A DNA stretch of 64,000 bases from positions 1 through 64,000 of the forward strand of contig JAGDZJ010000014.1 of assembly GCA_049115955.1 (NCBI GenBank), read 5' to 3'. The position numbers and the translations under genes were made by a program. Source of the DNA: Salinispirillum sp049115955. GTDB taxonomy: Bacteria > Pseudomonadota > Gammaproteobacteria > Pseudomonadales > Natronospirillaceae. Positions 8,221-16,070 of the stretch are shown here, piece after piece (position 1 is the first letter of the stretch; every line of letters begins with the position of its first letter). The notes under the pieces were generated by a model, which did not search any database, was not told where the DNA came from, and worked only from the letters and a program-made list of their open reading frames with translations.

Positions 8221-9650
8221 ACCGATTCCGTCTCCGTGTTGACCGCGACTTGCAGCCTGTGTTTAAGCGATTTTTCTATCCATTGTGTCAGTGCGTCTTG
8301 GTACTTATCTTTCCAACGCTCACCCTGAATGCGCTGGGCCCAACGGAGTAGTTGCACTTGCTCGTCGCGCTGCCATTGTTGCGCATCGGTATGCAGGGCC
8401 AGGCGAGTGCGTTCTGCGTGCGGGCGCAACCAGAGTTGCTGGACAAAAGTCATGGCCCGAGCCATCACGACGAGTGGAAAGTTCGGATGCTTCACCGGCC
8501 CCACGAAAGCCTTCTGGCGCGTTAGAGGAAACATGCCCCAACGCTGCCCTGGCAGTTGCTTGCTGGCCCACCAGCCGCCTGCAGACCCAATAATCCCTCC
8601 CGACACAGCACCCAACATCAACGAGGCGCCGCCCAAACCGACATCCACCGCAAGTCCCGCTGCCGCACCTGCCGCACCACTGACCGCTAGGAGCTGACGC
8701 TGTTTCAAGCCCCACAGGTACCAGGTCTCCGTGTTCATCAAATTGTCTCGATCAAGATCCCAGTCGGCTACGCCGTCAACGCTTGCACTGGTATGCCCCC
8801 ACTCGTTAAGCAACTGATGAAACCAGTCGTGTTCGGCTTGGTCGAGGCGCTGGCGCAAGGCCTCCTCTGGCGACGCTTTTGTCACGCGCGCCAGAGTACC
8901 CACGGATTCACGGCACGCCATTTGTTCGCACCAATACTGCGCCAACGCCAAACTGACGTTGTGCAAACGCTGCTGATCGCGCCGCTCCAAGCGGGAACAA
9001 AGGTCTTTGATCGGTGCCGACCAGTTGGGCGACAGCTCACCCATTGCACGCAGTAAAGACTGCCGCGCGGGCATGTTGGCCGTCAGCGGATTGAATACCC
9101 GTACCCACTGAAAAAACTGACTTAAGGTCGTCAACCAATCCGCTCGCTCATCCGCTGCGGTCATGGGGTTCACCACGGCCATGCGAGGCTGCCCGGTCCA
9201 GCGCAAAATTTCCATTTCGGCTTCGTCCGCTGCCGTTACCGGCTGACTGGCATCGACGACGTATAAAATGCCTGCGCCTTGCATAATGGGAGTCAGTAGT
9301 TGCACTTCATCAGGAAATTGTTGCGCATGCTCTGCCTGAGCGAGGAATGCCTTAACCCGCTCTGGTCGTTGCCCCGCCGTCACCGGCACGGATTCCAGCC
9401 ATGCCAACACTTGCCGGGCGCGCTGAAACCCTGGCGTATCGGTCAGCGCTAGGAAAACCTGACCCTGCATTCTGAATTCGAAGGTATTGGCAGACCGCGT
9501 GGTGCCCGACTCTACACCCACCTGCACGCTATCGTTTTCCACCAAGGTGGAAACAATGGACGACTTACCCTTGTTTGGGTGCCCTACTACGCACAAATGC
9601 GGCATTTTCTTCAAGGAGGCACTCGTTACTGACTCTTTTACCTCGTTCAC
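8205..9650 (-). CDS. Era-like GTPase with DUF3482 domain
   Basis: The N-terminal 200 residues are a small GTPase domain: G1 GHPNKGKSS (about 23-31), a Thr-rich switch I (GTTRS) and G3 DTPGF. The rest is the DUF3482 region, including a Gly/Ala-rich hydrophobic stretch (about 325-360) that could insert in or bind membranes, similar to TrmE/dynamin-like membrane GTPases. The start is a GTG 9 bp after AGGA. Its partner DUF2868 gene lies 22 bp upstream, a pairing known in pseudomonads. No biochemical function is established that I know of. Confidence 0.85.
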   Translation of the reverse strand: MNEVKESVTSASLKKMPHLCVVGHPNKGKSSIVSTLVENDSVQVGVESGTTRSANTFEFRMQGQVFLALTDTPGFQRARQVLAWLESVPVTAGQRPERVKAFLAQAEHAQQFPDEVQLLTPIMQGAGILYVVDASQPVTAADEAEMEILRWTGQPRMAVVNPMTAADERADWLTTLSQFFQWVRVFNPLTANMPARQSLLRAMGELSPNWSAPIKDLCSRLERRDQQRLHNVSLALAQYWCEQMACRESVGTLARVTKASPEEALRQRLDQAEHDWFHQLLNEWGHTSASVDGVADWDLDRDNLMNTETWYLWGLKQRQLLAVSGAAGAAAGLAVDVGLGGASLMLGAVSGGIIGSAGGWWASKQLPGQRWGMFPLTRQKAFVGPVKHPNFPLVVMARAMTFVQQLWLRPHAERTRLALHTDAQQWQRDEQVQLLRWAQRIQGERWKDKYQDALTQWIEKSLKHRLQVAVNTETESVWLAH

Positions 9651-9672
9651 AGCGACATTCCTGATCGTTGGT

Positions 9673-10731
9673 TCATAACGTTATCCAAACAAGGCTATGC
9701 TGACGGGCAAATGCTCGCCAACTGGCAAGATGACGTTCAGGTAGAGTTGTACTGTCATGGTGAGCCAACAGTGCTTGGGCTGGTTGCCAGACACGCTGCG
9801 CCTCATCAATCATATCACCCAGCTCTGCCACCGGAGAACGACCCGCAGATACATGCCAAAGCAGGGCTTCCGGGCGCAGGCCTTTCAATTCTTCCCAGAT
9901 CGCTTGATCTTGCTGCCAAGACGCTTGCCCAAGCTGATAAATGCGTTTTGATGCCGTCGTTGGAAAGGGTGCCGACTGTTCCCAATAAATTGCCTCGGCG
10001 CTCGCCCATTCTGCCAGCAGCCCCTCTTTAACTTCGGCAAAATCCACCGTATCAGTCGGCAGCACATCGTCAACCGCTATGGCATCGACGCCTCGTCGCA
10101 CAGTGATGCGCCAGCGCAACCAACAATACCCGAACAACAGCAGCCGTGGCAGTAAATTGTAAAACATCACACTGGCCAGCAGAAAAGGCCACCAGGCCGC
10201 TGCTTCGGTTACGCCGCTCGCGCCTTGGTCAATACGGATAAACCGAGTTGCGGACAGCACTTCGGCTGACGGCACCGCAGCGGCCCAGAACCCTCGCCAT
10301 GGCCACGTCACCCACGATACCCATTGCGCCACTCCATCAGAACTGGCGATCACCGTAGAACTCCAGCCAAAGGCTAAATCGGTGAAGACCAACAGTATCA
10401 AAAAAGTCAGTAAAAGACTCAGCGCCGACAACGCCCACAAAGCCTGCACCACCCAAAGCAAGTGCCAACGCTGACCCGCCGTAGGGCGCCAATAGGGGGA
10501 CACACGCAGCACTCTGACAACCCATGGACGGCGACCCGTGTGTAACGTCATCAGCACAGAAACCACCGTACCCAGTAGAGGCAGTGCAGCCCACAAGAAC
10601 CATACCAATAGAATATTGATACGTCCGTCTGGGGCATAACTCAACCCGCCAACGGCCAACAGCACCCCAGCCAAAGCGGCCGCAGGCCAAAGCCAGTAAG
10701 GCACTTGCGTCAACGTGCTTGCAGCGGGCAT
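9673..10731 (-). CDS. DUF2868 membrane protein
   Basis: At least four hydrophobic segments (near residues 17-38, 46-66, 100-130 and 185-215) surround a periplasmic or cytoplasmic loop containing the family-like FGWSSTVIASSDGVAQWVSWVTWPW stretch; the C-terminal third is soluble. This matches DUF2868, which is repeatedly adjacent to GTPase-DUF3482 genes. I give the ATG at 10731; an in-frame TTG at 10767 is possible. It is the first gene of the DUF2868/GTPase/hydrolase operon. Function unknown. Confidence 0.75.
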   Translation of the reverse strand: MPAASTLTQVPYWLWPAAALAGVLLAVGGLSYAPDGRINILLVWFLWAALPLLGTVVSVLMTLHTGRRPWVVRVLRVSPYWRPTAGQRWHLLWVVQALWALSALSLLLTFLILLVFTDLAFGWSSTVIASSDGVAQWVSWVTWPWRGFWAAAVPSAEVLSATRFIRIDQGASGVTEAAAWWPFLLASVMFYNLLPRLLLFGYCWLRWRITVRRGVDAIAVDDVLPTDTVDFAEVKEGLLAEWASAEAIYWEQSAPFPTTASKRIYQLGQASWQQDQAIWEELKGLRPEALLWHVSAGRSPVAELGDMIDEAQRVWQPAQALLAHHDSTTLPERHLASWRAFARQHSLVWITL

Positions 10732-10858
10732 AAAGGATGATTGCAGCGTATGGGGTGAAGGGTTCAAACCGTGCGTTACTCAAAAGGTCTTAAAGCAACA
10801 GTGTGCCAGATGTCGCGGCGTTCTTCACGCCAATCCTACAAGGAGACACAGGTTGAGA

Positions 10859-10887
10859 TTGACAAGCATGCGGGTGCTGGTTACAAC
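10859..10887 (+). promoter_or_regulatory. Candidate promoter for the small lipoprotein
   Basis: TTGACA (10859-10864) is a consensus -35 element, and TACAAC (10882-10887) follows after 17 bp, a weak -10. The lipoprotein ATG is 35 bp downstream. Confidence 0.45.
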
Positions 10888-10921
10888 GACATTTATATTC
10901 TGGCGTTATAAGGCAAGCACT

Positions 10922-11062
10922 ATGAAATGGTTCGTAATGGCAGCATTGATCGCAGTACTCGCAGGCTGCGGCGGCAAGTCGGTCGACAACAGCGCGCGCG
11001 AAGAGCTACTTGACCGGCATGACAAGGCCGCAGAAAAACTGGATCGTCATACCGGCCAATAA
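10922..11062 (+). CDS. Small lipoprotein (46 residues)
   Basis: The product has a Lys-initiated hydrophobic signal (MKWFVMAALIAVLAGC) with a clear lipobox L-A-G-C, so it should be lipidated at the Cys near residue 16. The mature part is only about 30 residues, charged and helical (EELLDRHDKAAEKLDRH). An in-frame upstream ATG at 10715 would hide the signal peptide and is rejected. Length and sequence fit the many short envelope lipoproteins of unknown role; I do not recognise a family. Confidence 0.65.
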   Translation: MKWFVMAALIAVLAGCGGKSVDNSAREELLDRHDKAAEKLDRHTGQ

Positions 11063-11075
11063 TGCTACTCAGAAG

Positions 11076-11690
11076 TTAGCCGGGCAAGCGCTGGGCCAGA
11101 ACCCGTTCGACGGTGTCTACGACAGCCCGCGTCTGGCTATCAATCTCGATATTGACCGGCGTGCCTTCCACCGCATCACCCAAAATAGTCACCTCTAAGG
11201 TTTCCGGTATTAAGCTGATGGTAAATCCGTCTGGCGTTACATCAACGATGGTCAGCGATGCACCATCAACACCGATGTAACCTTTGCTGAAGAGATAAGG
11301 GCGCAAAGATTCGGGCACTTCAATGTGCAACATCTTGCCGTGTCCTAGCGTATCGATCTTCGTGATGCGACCCATAGCAGCAACATGACCTGACAGCAGA
11401 TGGCCTCCTACCTCATCCGCAGCGCGCATCGCACGTTCGAAATTAACGTGATCACCTTCTGCGCACACACTTAAAGAGGTGAGCTGCAACGAGGTTTGCA
11501 TAACGTCAAAATCGACCACCGCGCCCTGCTGGGCTACCACGGTTAAACACACACCGTTTAGTGCGACTGACGCTCCCCGCTGCACGCTCTCAATGCTGCC
11601 GCTTGGAAACTCAACGGCCAGACGCACCAAATCTTGATCCGGAACGCGCTTAACGATTCTTGCTTTCCCTTGAACTATACCTGTAAACAT
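11076..11690 (-). CDS. ribE: Riboflavin synthase alpha chain
   Basis: Riboflavin synthase converts two molecules of 6,7-dimethyl-8-ribityllumazine to riboflavin. The N-terminus MFTGIVQG is diagnostic, and the two homologous lumazine-binding barrels are visible: the first contains SVALNGVCLTV and the HLLSGHV-type segment, the second begins near residue 95 and contains YIGVDGASLTIVDV. Length 204 is close to the E. coli enzyme (213). The DUF2185 gene ends 11 bp upstream, so they are probably cotranscribed. No FMN riboswitch is recognisable upstream. Some databases use ribC or ribB for this gene. Confidence 0.95.
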   Translation of the reverse strand: MFTGIVQGKARIVKRVPDQDLVRLAVEFPSGSIESVQRGASVALNGVCLTVVAQQGAVVDFDVMQTSLQLTSLSVCAEGDHVNFERAMRAADEVGGHLLSGHVAAMGRITKIDTLGHGKMLHIEVPESLRPYLFSKGYIGVDGASLTIVDVTPDGFTISLIPETLEVTILGDAVEGTPVNIEIDSQTRAVVDTVERVLAQRLPG

Positions 11691-11701
11691 TTGTAACTCC
11701 G

Positions 11702-12040
11702 TTAGTCGGGAATACTGTAGTCAGTGACGGGAACCCAGTCATTCCGGCCCGGTAGTCGCTCCCAAACACTGCCGATATCCGAACGTTCAATGAGTTCTGA
11801 AATACTCGGGTCCAAGCGCTCAAGGCAGTCCAGCGGTGCGACCAGTGCGCTACCTTCCTGCATCAGAAACTCATCGGACTCTAGCCCAGAATAGAACCGG
11901 AAGCCCGTGTCGTTCGCGTGATTGGGGTTTTCCTTGTAGAAAAAACGGATTGGCAGCGGTTGCTCATTAAGTATCATACTGGAGGCTAGGCATAGGTGTC
12001 CTTGGGACATCACTGCGGCTGACCGACCATACTCATTCAT
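11702..12040 (-). CDS. DUF2185 (Imm33-like) domain protein
   Basis: This is a 112-residue soluble protein resembling the DUF2185 family; the GFRFYSGLESDEFL segment and a tryptophan-containing C-terminus (SVWERLPGRNDWVPV) are the reasons. Members of this family have been proposed as immunity proteins (Imm33) in polymorphic toxin loci, but many are solitary housekeeping-like genes. No toxin is adjacent here, and it lies just upstream of ribE on the same strand, so immunity is not supported by context. A TATAAT on the minus strand (12073-12078) may be its -10 element. Confidence 0.6.
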   Translation of the reverse strand: MNEYGRSAAVMSQGHLCLASSMILNEQPLPIRFFYKENPNHANDTGFRFYSGLESDEFLMQEGSALVAPLDCLERLDPSISELIERSDIGSVWERLPGRNDWVPVTDYSIPD

Positions 12041-12429
12041 TGCTGCTTCTACCTGTTTTGAAAAGGGCGCGCATTATATAGATGCCGACAACCCTTTGAG
12101 AAGACCTCATTGCGGGTATTTCCGACGCGCCTAAAAACCTGTCGGTAGATCAATTGGTTAGGAATGTAATTATTTGTAAACGAATCACCTTCCATGACGA
12201 CTTGCTGTCATCTAAAAGAAAAGACCGCAATTAACACGAAAAAACGAGGTAGAATTCATATAATACGCTAATATATATACCAGTGTTCACACTCACACAG
12301 GCAGACGCCAATTGCGTGGTGGCGTCAAAAAATTAACGCTTTAGGTTGATCTGATTAACAACAAGCACCATATACTAAAGATTGGATCAATCGCAGATTC
12401 GTAAAACAGAGGACTCAGAGGTAATAAGG
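12041..12429. other. 389-bp AT-rich intergenic region with hairpin
   Basis: No credible gene is present. It separates the divergent DUF2185 and 62-residue genes. Features seen are a minus-strand TATAAT (12073-12078), plus-strand -10-like TATAAT (12259-12264) and TATACT (12371-12376), and an inverted repeat GACGCCA/TGGCGTC (12303-12309 and 12319-12325) followed by A6. On the minus strand the A6 reads as T before the stem, so it is not an intrinsic terminator on either strand; a leader structure is possible. Confidence 0.5.
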
Positions 12430-12618
12430 ATGGATGTGCAGACACAGCTAGAAGCACTGGAACAGGCGATCACCGATGCCGAGGAACGCAAGCGGCAATT
12501 CGTACGTGATCATCCCAACGGCACGGGTGACAAACAGGAACGAACCAAACTGTATACTGATGTAGAACGCGCACGACGCGCACTGCGAGAGTTTAAAGTG
12601 AAGAATCAGCTGGTCTAA
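12430..12618 (+). CDS. Small charged coiled-coil protein (62 residues)
   Basis: The ATG follows TAAGGA and encodes a highly charged, heptad-rich protein (LEALEQAITDAEERKRQF, then ERARRALREFKVKNQLV). It has no signal peptide, membrane helix or cysteine. I do not recognise a family. A perfect terminator wraps around its stop codon, and a TATACT -10 lies about 55 bp upstream, so it looks like a self-contained single-gene transcript. An in-frame TTG at 12382 lacks a good ribosome site. Confidence 0.65.
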   Translation: MDVQTQLEALEQAITDAEERKRQFVRDHPNGTGDKQERTKLYTDVERARRALREFKVKNQLV

Positions 12619-12631
12619 CCGACCAGCTTTT
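12608..12631 (+). terminator. Intrinsic terminator overlapping the stop of the 62-residue gene
   Basis: The stem AGCTGGTC (12608-12615) pairs with GACCAGCT (12621-12628), followed by T4. The five-base loop contains the TAA stop codon itself, so the last codons form the 5' arm. Terminating ribosomes would cover the stem. Confidence 0.8.
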
Positions 12632-12662
12632 CCCATCCCAAAACATCGACGGTAGCCTAACC

Positions 12663-14438
12663 ATGCCCGCCTATACCATTACACCGGCAGACCCATCCGG
12701 GCATCTGTTCTCGGTGAAATTGCGCCTTGATAAACCACTTCCGCAACAGAATCTCTGGCTACCCGCCTGGATTCCCGGCTCGTACATGATCCGAGATTTT
12801 GCGCGCCATCTTTTGAACATGCGCGCAACGTTGGAAGACGGTACAGACATCGCACTGCGCCAAGTGGATAAGCAAAACTGGATACTTGAGCAGGCGGGCA
12901 ATCAACCGCTTACTGTCAGTTATCAGGTCTACGCATGGGATCTGTCGGTGCGCTCAGCTTATCTCGATCAAAGTCGGGCATTCTTCAATGGCAGCAGCGT
13001 CTTTCTTGCCGCAAGCAGCCAAGAACATGAGCCCTGCGTTTTGACCATTCTGCCCTCGCCTGCGCCTGTGGATGGCCAGTGGCGTGTAGCGACCAGCATG
13101 GCAAAACAGGATGTCGATGCCAACGGCTTTGGCACTTATCAATGCGCAAATTATGATGAATTAATCGACCACCCGGTGGAACTCAGTGACTTTGCCCATG
13201 GTCACTTCGAGACTGAAGGCGTACGCCACGACATCGTCTTATCAGGACGCCATCGCGCCGATATGGCACGCCTTGAAAAAGACCTGGCCAAGATCTGCCA
13301 ACACCACATTCAGTTTTGGCAAGTCCCAGCACCCATTTCACACTACGTCTTTATGACCGCGGTATTGGGAAATGGCGGTGGCGGGTTGGAACACCGAGCC
13401 AGCACCGCGTTGATGACCAGTCGCAGCAACTTACCAACGGCGGGTATGACCGAAACGACCGCAGGCTATCGTGACTATCTGGGTCTGTGCTCGCACGAAT
13501 ATTTCCACACATGGAACGTCAAACGACTCAAGCCGCGGGCGTTCTTGCCTTACCAATTAGAGCGCGAGAGCTACACCGAACTGCTTTGGTGGTTTGAAGG
13601 CATCACTTCTTATTACGATGACCTCGGTGTCCTGCGCGCCGGATGCATGAGCGTGGAGCATTACCTCGAGCAACTGAGCCAACAGATGACCCGCGTCATT
13701 CGAGGGCCGGGGCGTCTCGGACAAAGCATGGCGGAAAGCAGTTTCAATGCGTGGACTAAGTTCTATCAGCAAGATGAAAATGCCAGCAATGCCATTGTCA
13801 GCTATTACACTAAAGGTGCATTGTTCGCTCTTTATCTGGACCTGACCATTCGTCTAAGAACCGACGGCAAACAATCATTGGATGACCTCGTGCGCGCTGT
13901 TTGGCAGCGCCATGCGCAAGACGGTGTGCCAGAACAAGGCATCCCGGATGTCGCGCAAGACGTTATTGCCTGTGACCTGACAGATGCGTTTGAACTCGGC
14001 CTTTACGGCACCGAAGACCTCCCGCTGGATGCCGTGCTGCAACAGTTTGGTGTCACTGCCACTTGGGGCACGCCCGATTCACTGAAACGCGCCGGCGGCC
14101 AAAAGAGCCACCTAAAAGAAGGCCAATGCAGCCTCGGCTCTACCTTCGAAGCCCACCCAATGGGTGCCCGGGCGCGGGTGGTGATTAATGGCAGCGCCGC
14201 TCATAAAGCCGGCATATCAACCGGTGACGTCATTATCGCCCTCGACCACGTGCAAACGGACGCGGCGCGTATAGAAGAACAGGTGGCGCAATACCAACCG
14301 GGTGAGAACATCGATGTACACTTGTTCCGGCGCGACGAATTACGGCATCATGTCGTGGTCGCCGAGGTCGGTGCGCCGACCACCTGTGTGCTGTCATTAA
14401 CAGATCATACGGCTGCCAACCGTTGGTTGAATTTATAA
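12663..14438 (+). CDS. M61 family (glycyl aminopeptidase-like) metallopeptidase with PDZ domain
   Basis: The zinc-site motif HEYFHTWNVKRLKP (near residue 278) is characteristic of peptidase family M61, and GNGGGGLEHRAST just before it corresponds to the substrate-anchoring loop. The N-terminal half is beta-rich; the C-terminus (about 490-570) is a PDZ domain (ARVVINGSAAHKAGISTGDVIIALD). It has 591 residues and no signal peptide, so it is probably cytoplasmic. It lies in a short plus-strand run before the DUF1499 gene. The family cleaves peptides with N-terminal Gly or Ala in the characterised Sphingomonas enzyme. Confidence 0.9.
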   Translation: MPAYTITPADPSGHLFSVKLRLDKPLPQQNLWLPAWIPGSYMIRDFARHLLNMRATLEDGTDIALRQVDKQNWILEQAGNQPLTVSYQVYAWDLSVRSAYLDQSRAFFNGSSVFLAASSQEHEPCVLTILPSPAPVDGQWRVATSMAKQDVDANGFGTYQCANYDELIDHPVELSDFAHGHFETEGVRHDIVLSGRHRADMARLEKDLAKICQHHIQFWQVPAPISHYVFMTAVLGNGGGGLEHRASTALMTSRSNLPTAGMTETTAGYRDYLGLCSHEYFHTWNVKRLKPRAFLPYQLERESYTELLWWFEGITSYYDDLGVLRAGCMSVEHYLEQLSQQMTRVIRGPGRLGQSMAESSFNAWTKFYQQDENASNAIVSYYTKGALFALYLDLTIRLRTDGKQSLDDLVRAVWQRHAQDGVPEQGIPDVAQDVIACDLTDAFELGLYGTEDLPLDAVLQQFGVTATWGTPDSLKRAGGQKSHLKEGQCSLGSTFEAHPMGARARVVINGSAAHKAGISTGDVIIALDHVQTDAARIEEQVAQYQPGENIDVHLFRRDELRHHVVVAEVGAPTTCVLSLTDHTAANRWLNL

Positions 14439-14499
14439 ACATACAGTCTACTGCAACCGAATCTCAATCATGAGAAACATGCAAAAACAGGAGCGCACC

Positions 14500-14952
14500 A
14501 TGAATATCGTTCTGATTGTCTTGCTCGTTTTGATCGCTCTGTTTGCAGTGCTGCGTGCGGTGGTCATCCCCAATGCGCCAGCAAAGGCCCTCGGCGTAAC
14601 GGCCGACGGCACCTTGCAACCCTGTCCCGCGACACCGAACTGCGTGTCTAGCCAAACCGACAAAGTATCCGCTTATGTGGCACCGTTGAGCCTTGAAAGC
14701 GATGATGTGGACGAAGCCATGGCCCGCGTACGCAATGTGTTGCCACAAATTGGCCCGAACCATATTGTGACGGAAACACCCGACTACCTGCACGCTGTGT
14801 TTGTGACACCGCTGATGGGGTACCGCGATGACGTGGAATTTCTACTGGATCGGGCAAATGGCGTTATTCATATTCGCAGCGCTTCACGCCTTGGGCGCAA
14901 AGATTTCGACGTAAACCGTACCCGTGTAGAAGCCATTCGCAGCGCCCTTTAA
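14500..14952 (+). CDS. DUF1499 membrane-anchored protein
   Basis: An N-terminal membrane helix (NIVLIVLLVLIALFAVLRAVV) precedes a DUF1499 domain, recognised by the PCPATPNCVSSQT segment, the AVFVTPLMGYRDDVEFLLD stretch and the RSASRLGRKDFDVNRTRVEAIR ending. The ATG at 14500 has AGGAG 7 bp upstream; an in-frame ATG at 14470 does not. The product is 150 residues. The family is widespread and uncharacterised, probably facing the periplasm with its conserved Cys pair (C-P-x4-C). Confidence 0.85.
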   Translation: MNIVLIVLLVLIALFAVLRAVVIPNAPAKALGVTADGTLQPCPATPNCVSSQTDKVSAYVAPLSLESDDVDEAMARVRNVLPQIGPNHIVTETPDYLHAVFVTPLMGYRDDVEFLLDRANGVIHIRSASRLGRKDFDVNRTRVEAIRSAL

Positions 14953-15000
14953 AAACCTCCTTTTCTCAATCTGGCGCTTTTTGCTTCCGAGGTTCTTTCC
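14950..15000. repeat. Decayed copy of dispersed hairpin element
   Basis: TAAAAACCTCCTTTTCTCAA followed by CTGGCG (14950-14976) matches 57538-57564 with a single mismatch, and the following bases (GCTTTTTGCTTCCGAGGTTCTTT) resemble the far arm of that element. The central hairpin is missing, so this looks like an internally deleted relative. It lies between two convergent genes, where it could also form a terminator-like hairpin. Confidence 0.6.
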
Positions 15001-15016
15001 AGAAACCAATAGCCTA

Positions 15017-15691
15017 TTAGGCGACGGCGAACGGGTCTTCTTCCGGCTCACGATACCAAATCAAGGCATGCGCCAGGCAAAACTGCGCTAAATAGTAACT
15101 GACCATGACCATCACATCAGAGTTATCGACAGGCGCCACCAAGGTGCTGTAGCCCAACACAGTGTCAGAAAACATAAACAACAGCACGCCCGGAATGGCT
15201 AACCAGTGCACTCGCTTACACAGTGTTGCGGCAATCGCCATAGCACCCAAGGTTGCCATATACGCCACCACTGCAACGTACAACTGCCCACTCAGGCTGG
15301 GTACGATCAGATAGCCACCCAACAATCCGCCACAAATAACGACGATAATGATCAACCACCGAATGTGTGCCATCGACGCCGAATGCGCAAACACACGTAA
15401 ATAAGCCAAGTGAGCCAGCAAGAAAGCCACCAAGCCTAAAATAAACTGCCCCGGCACCAGCAACACTATGTCACCCACTGCCGACAGTCCCAAAGCTGCA
15501 ACCACCCAAACACGCAAAGGCTCTTCTTCAGGAATAGTTCGCCAAGCCCAAACCAATAGCAATACAATCGGCAAAGGCTTAAGCACCCAGTTCACTTCAG
15601 CAATGAACCACGTAAAGTGCAAATTAAGCACATAGACCAGCGCGGCCACACACCAGAACACATAAAACCACATAACTGAACGAGAATGCAC
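15017..15691 (-). CDS. YhhN/TMEM86-family membrane protein (lysoplasmalogenase-like)
   Basis: This 224-residue protein is almost entirely hydrophobic, with about eight predicted membrane helices. The family-typical acidic motifs are recognisable: LSAVGDIVLLVP near residue 70 and MFSDTVLGYS near residue 170. TMEM86B, a family member, hydrolyses lysoplasmalogens; bacterial YhhN proteins are mostly untested. The final residues (REPEEDPFAVA) form a short cytoplasmic tail. It is convergent with DUF1499 and transcribed alone. Confidence 0.8.
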   Translation of the reverse strand: MHSRSVMWFYVFWCVAALVYVLNLHFTWFIAEVNWVLKPLPIVLLLVWAWRTIPEEEPLRVWVVAALGLSAVGDIVLLVPGQFILGLVAFLLAHLAYLRVFAHSASMAHIRWLIIIVVICGGLLGGYLIVPSLSGQLYVAVVAYMATLGAMAIAATLCKRVHWLAIPGVLLFMFSDTVLGYSTLVAPVDNSDVMVMVSYYLAQFCLAHALIWYREPEEDPFAVA

Positions 15692-15911
15692 GACAGAGCT
15701 GCCCTTGTTGTCTTTGTTGGCCGATACTCTAACGTAGCGGAGATTATTTTAGCAATCAGATCTATTTACAGTAGGCGATTACCCTGCGTCTTTGTAAGCC
15801 ATGCACTGCCTTATGAACAACTACAAATCGTAACAACTCAACGAAGCCACACGCTGTCTGGCTTGCCGCGAAGTCAACGCCCCAACAGCAAAAAATTGTG
15901 ACAAATTCACC

Positions 15912-15942
15912 TTGCCAGACACAAGGGGTAGTGGTTTAGAAT
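15912..15942 (+). promoter_or_regulatory. Candidate nrdJ promoter
   Basis: TTGCCA (15912-15917) and TAGAAT (15937-15942) are separated by 19 bp, slightly long for sigma-70. The first NrdR-like box occupies the spacer and the second lies just after the -10, a layout suited to repression. Confidence 0.45.
15919..15934. promoter_or_regulatory. NrdR box 1 candidate
   Basis: ACACAAGGGGTAGTGG matches 11 of 16 positions of the NrdR consensus (acaCwAtATaTwGtgt), including both outer half-sites. It is exactly 32 bp (three helical turns) from box 2, the spacing typical of paired NrdR sites. Confidence 0.5.
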
Positions 15943-15950
15943 AGCACCAA

Positions 15951-15966
15951 CCACAACAATTAGTGT
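15951..15966. promoter_or_regulatory. NrdR box 2 candidate
   Basis: CCACAACAATTAGTGT matches 12 of 16 NrdR consensus positions. NrdR is the ATP/dATP-sensing repressor of ribonucleotide reductase genes; no nrdR is present in the window. Confidence 0.55.
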
Positions 15967-16070
15967 TTATGAGTCAGAGCGTCCTGAGCGCAGTATCACG
16001 CTCTCCAGCAGCATGAGTGGACACACAGACAACGCATTTCTTTCGTCAATCAGGTAGCAGGACAATTACC

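Larger units (their letters stand above)
15692..16070 (+). other. 379-bp nrdJ upstream region
   Basis: No gene is supported here; the short reading frames lack ribosome sites and family features. It contains the two NrdR-box candidates and the -10 described separately, and a hairpin with arms AGAGCGT (15976-15982) and ACGCTCT (15998-16004) in the leader. I see no cobalamin riboswitch core despite the B12-dependent enzyme downstream. Confidence 0.55.

Noticed and set aside
11691..12040. FMN riboswitch before ribE
   Set aside because: The upstream space is occupied by the DUF2185 gene, and no RFN-element motifs are visible.
12303..12325. Intrinsic terminator in the 12.3-kb intergenic region
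   Set aside because: The GACGCCA/TGGCGTC stem is followed by A6 on the plus strand and not by T on either strand after the stem.
14950..15000. Insertion sequence remnant
   Set aside because: No transposase-like sequence or terminal repeats with target duplication are visible; it fits a hairpin element relative instead.
15692..16070. Cobalamin riboswitch before nrdJ
   Set aside because: The conserved B12-box core and associated stems are not recognisable; the paired NrdR-like boxes explain the region better.
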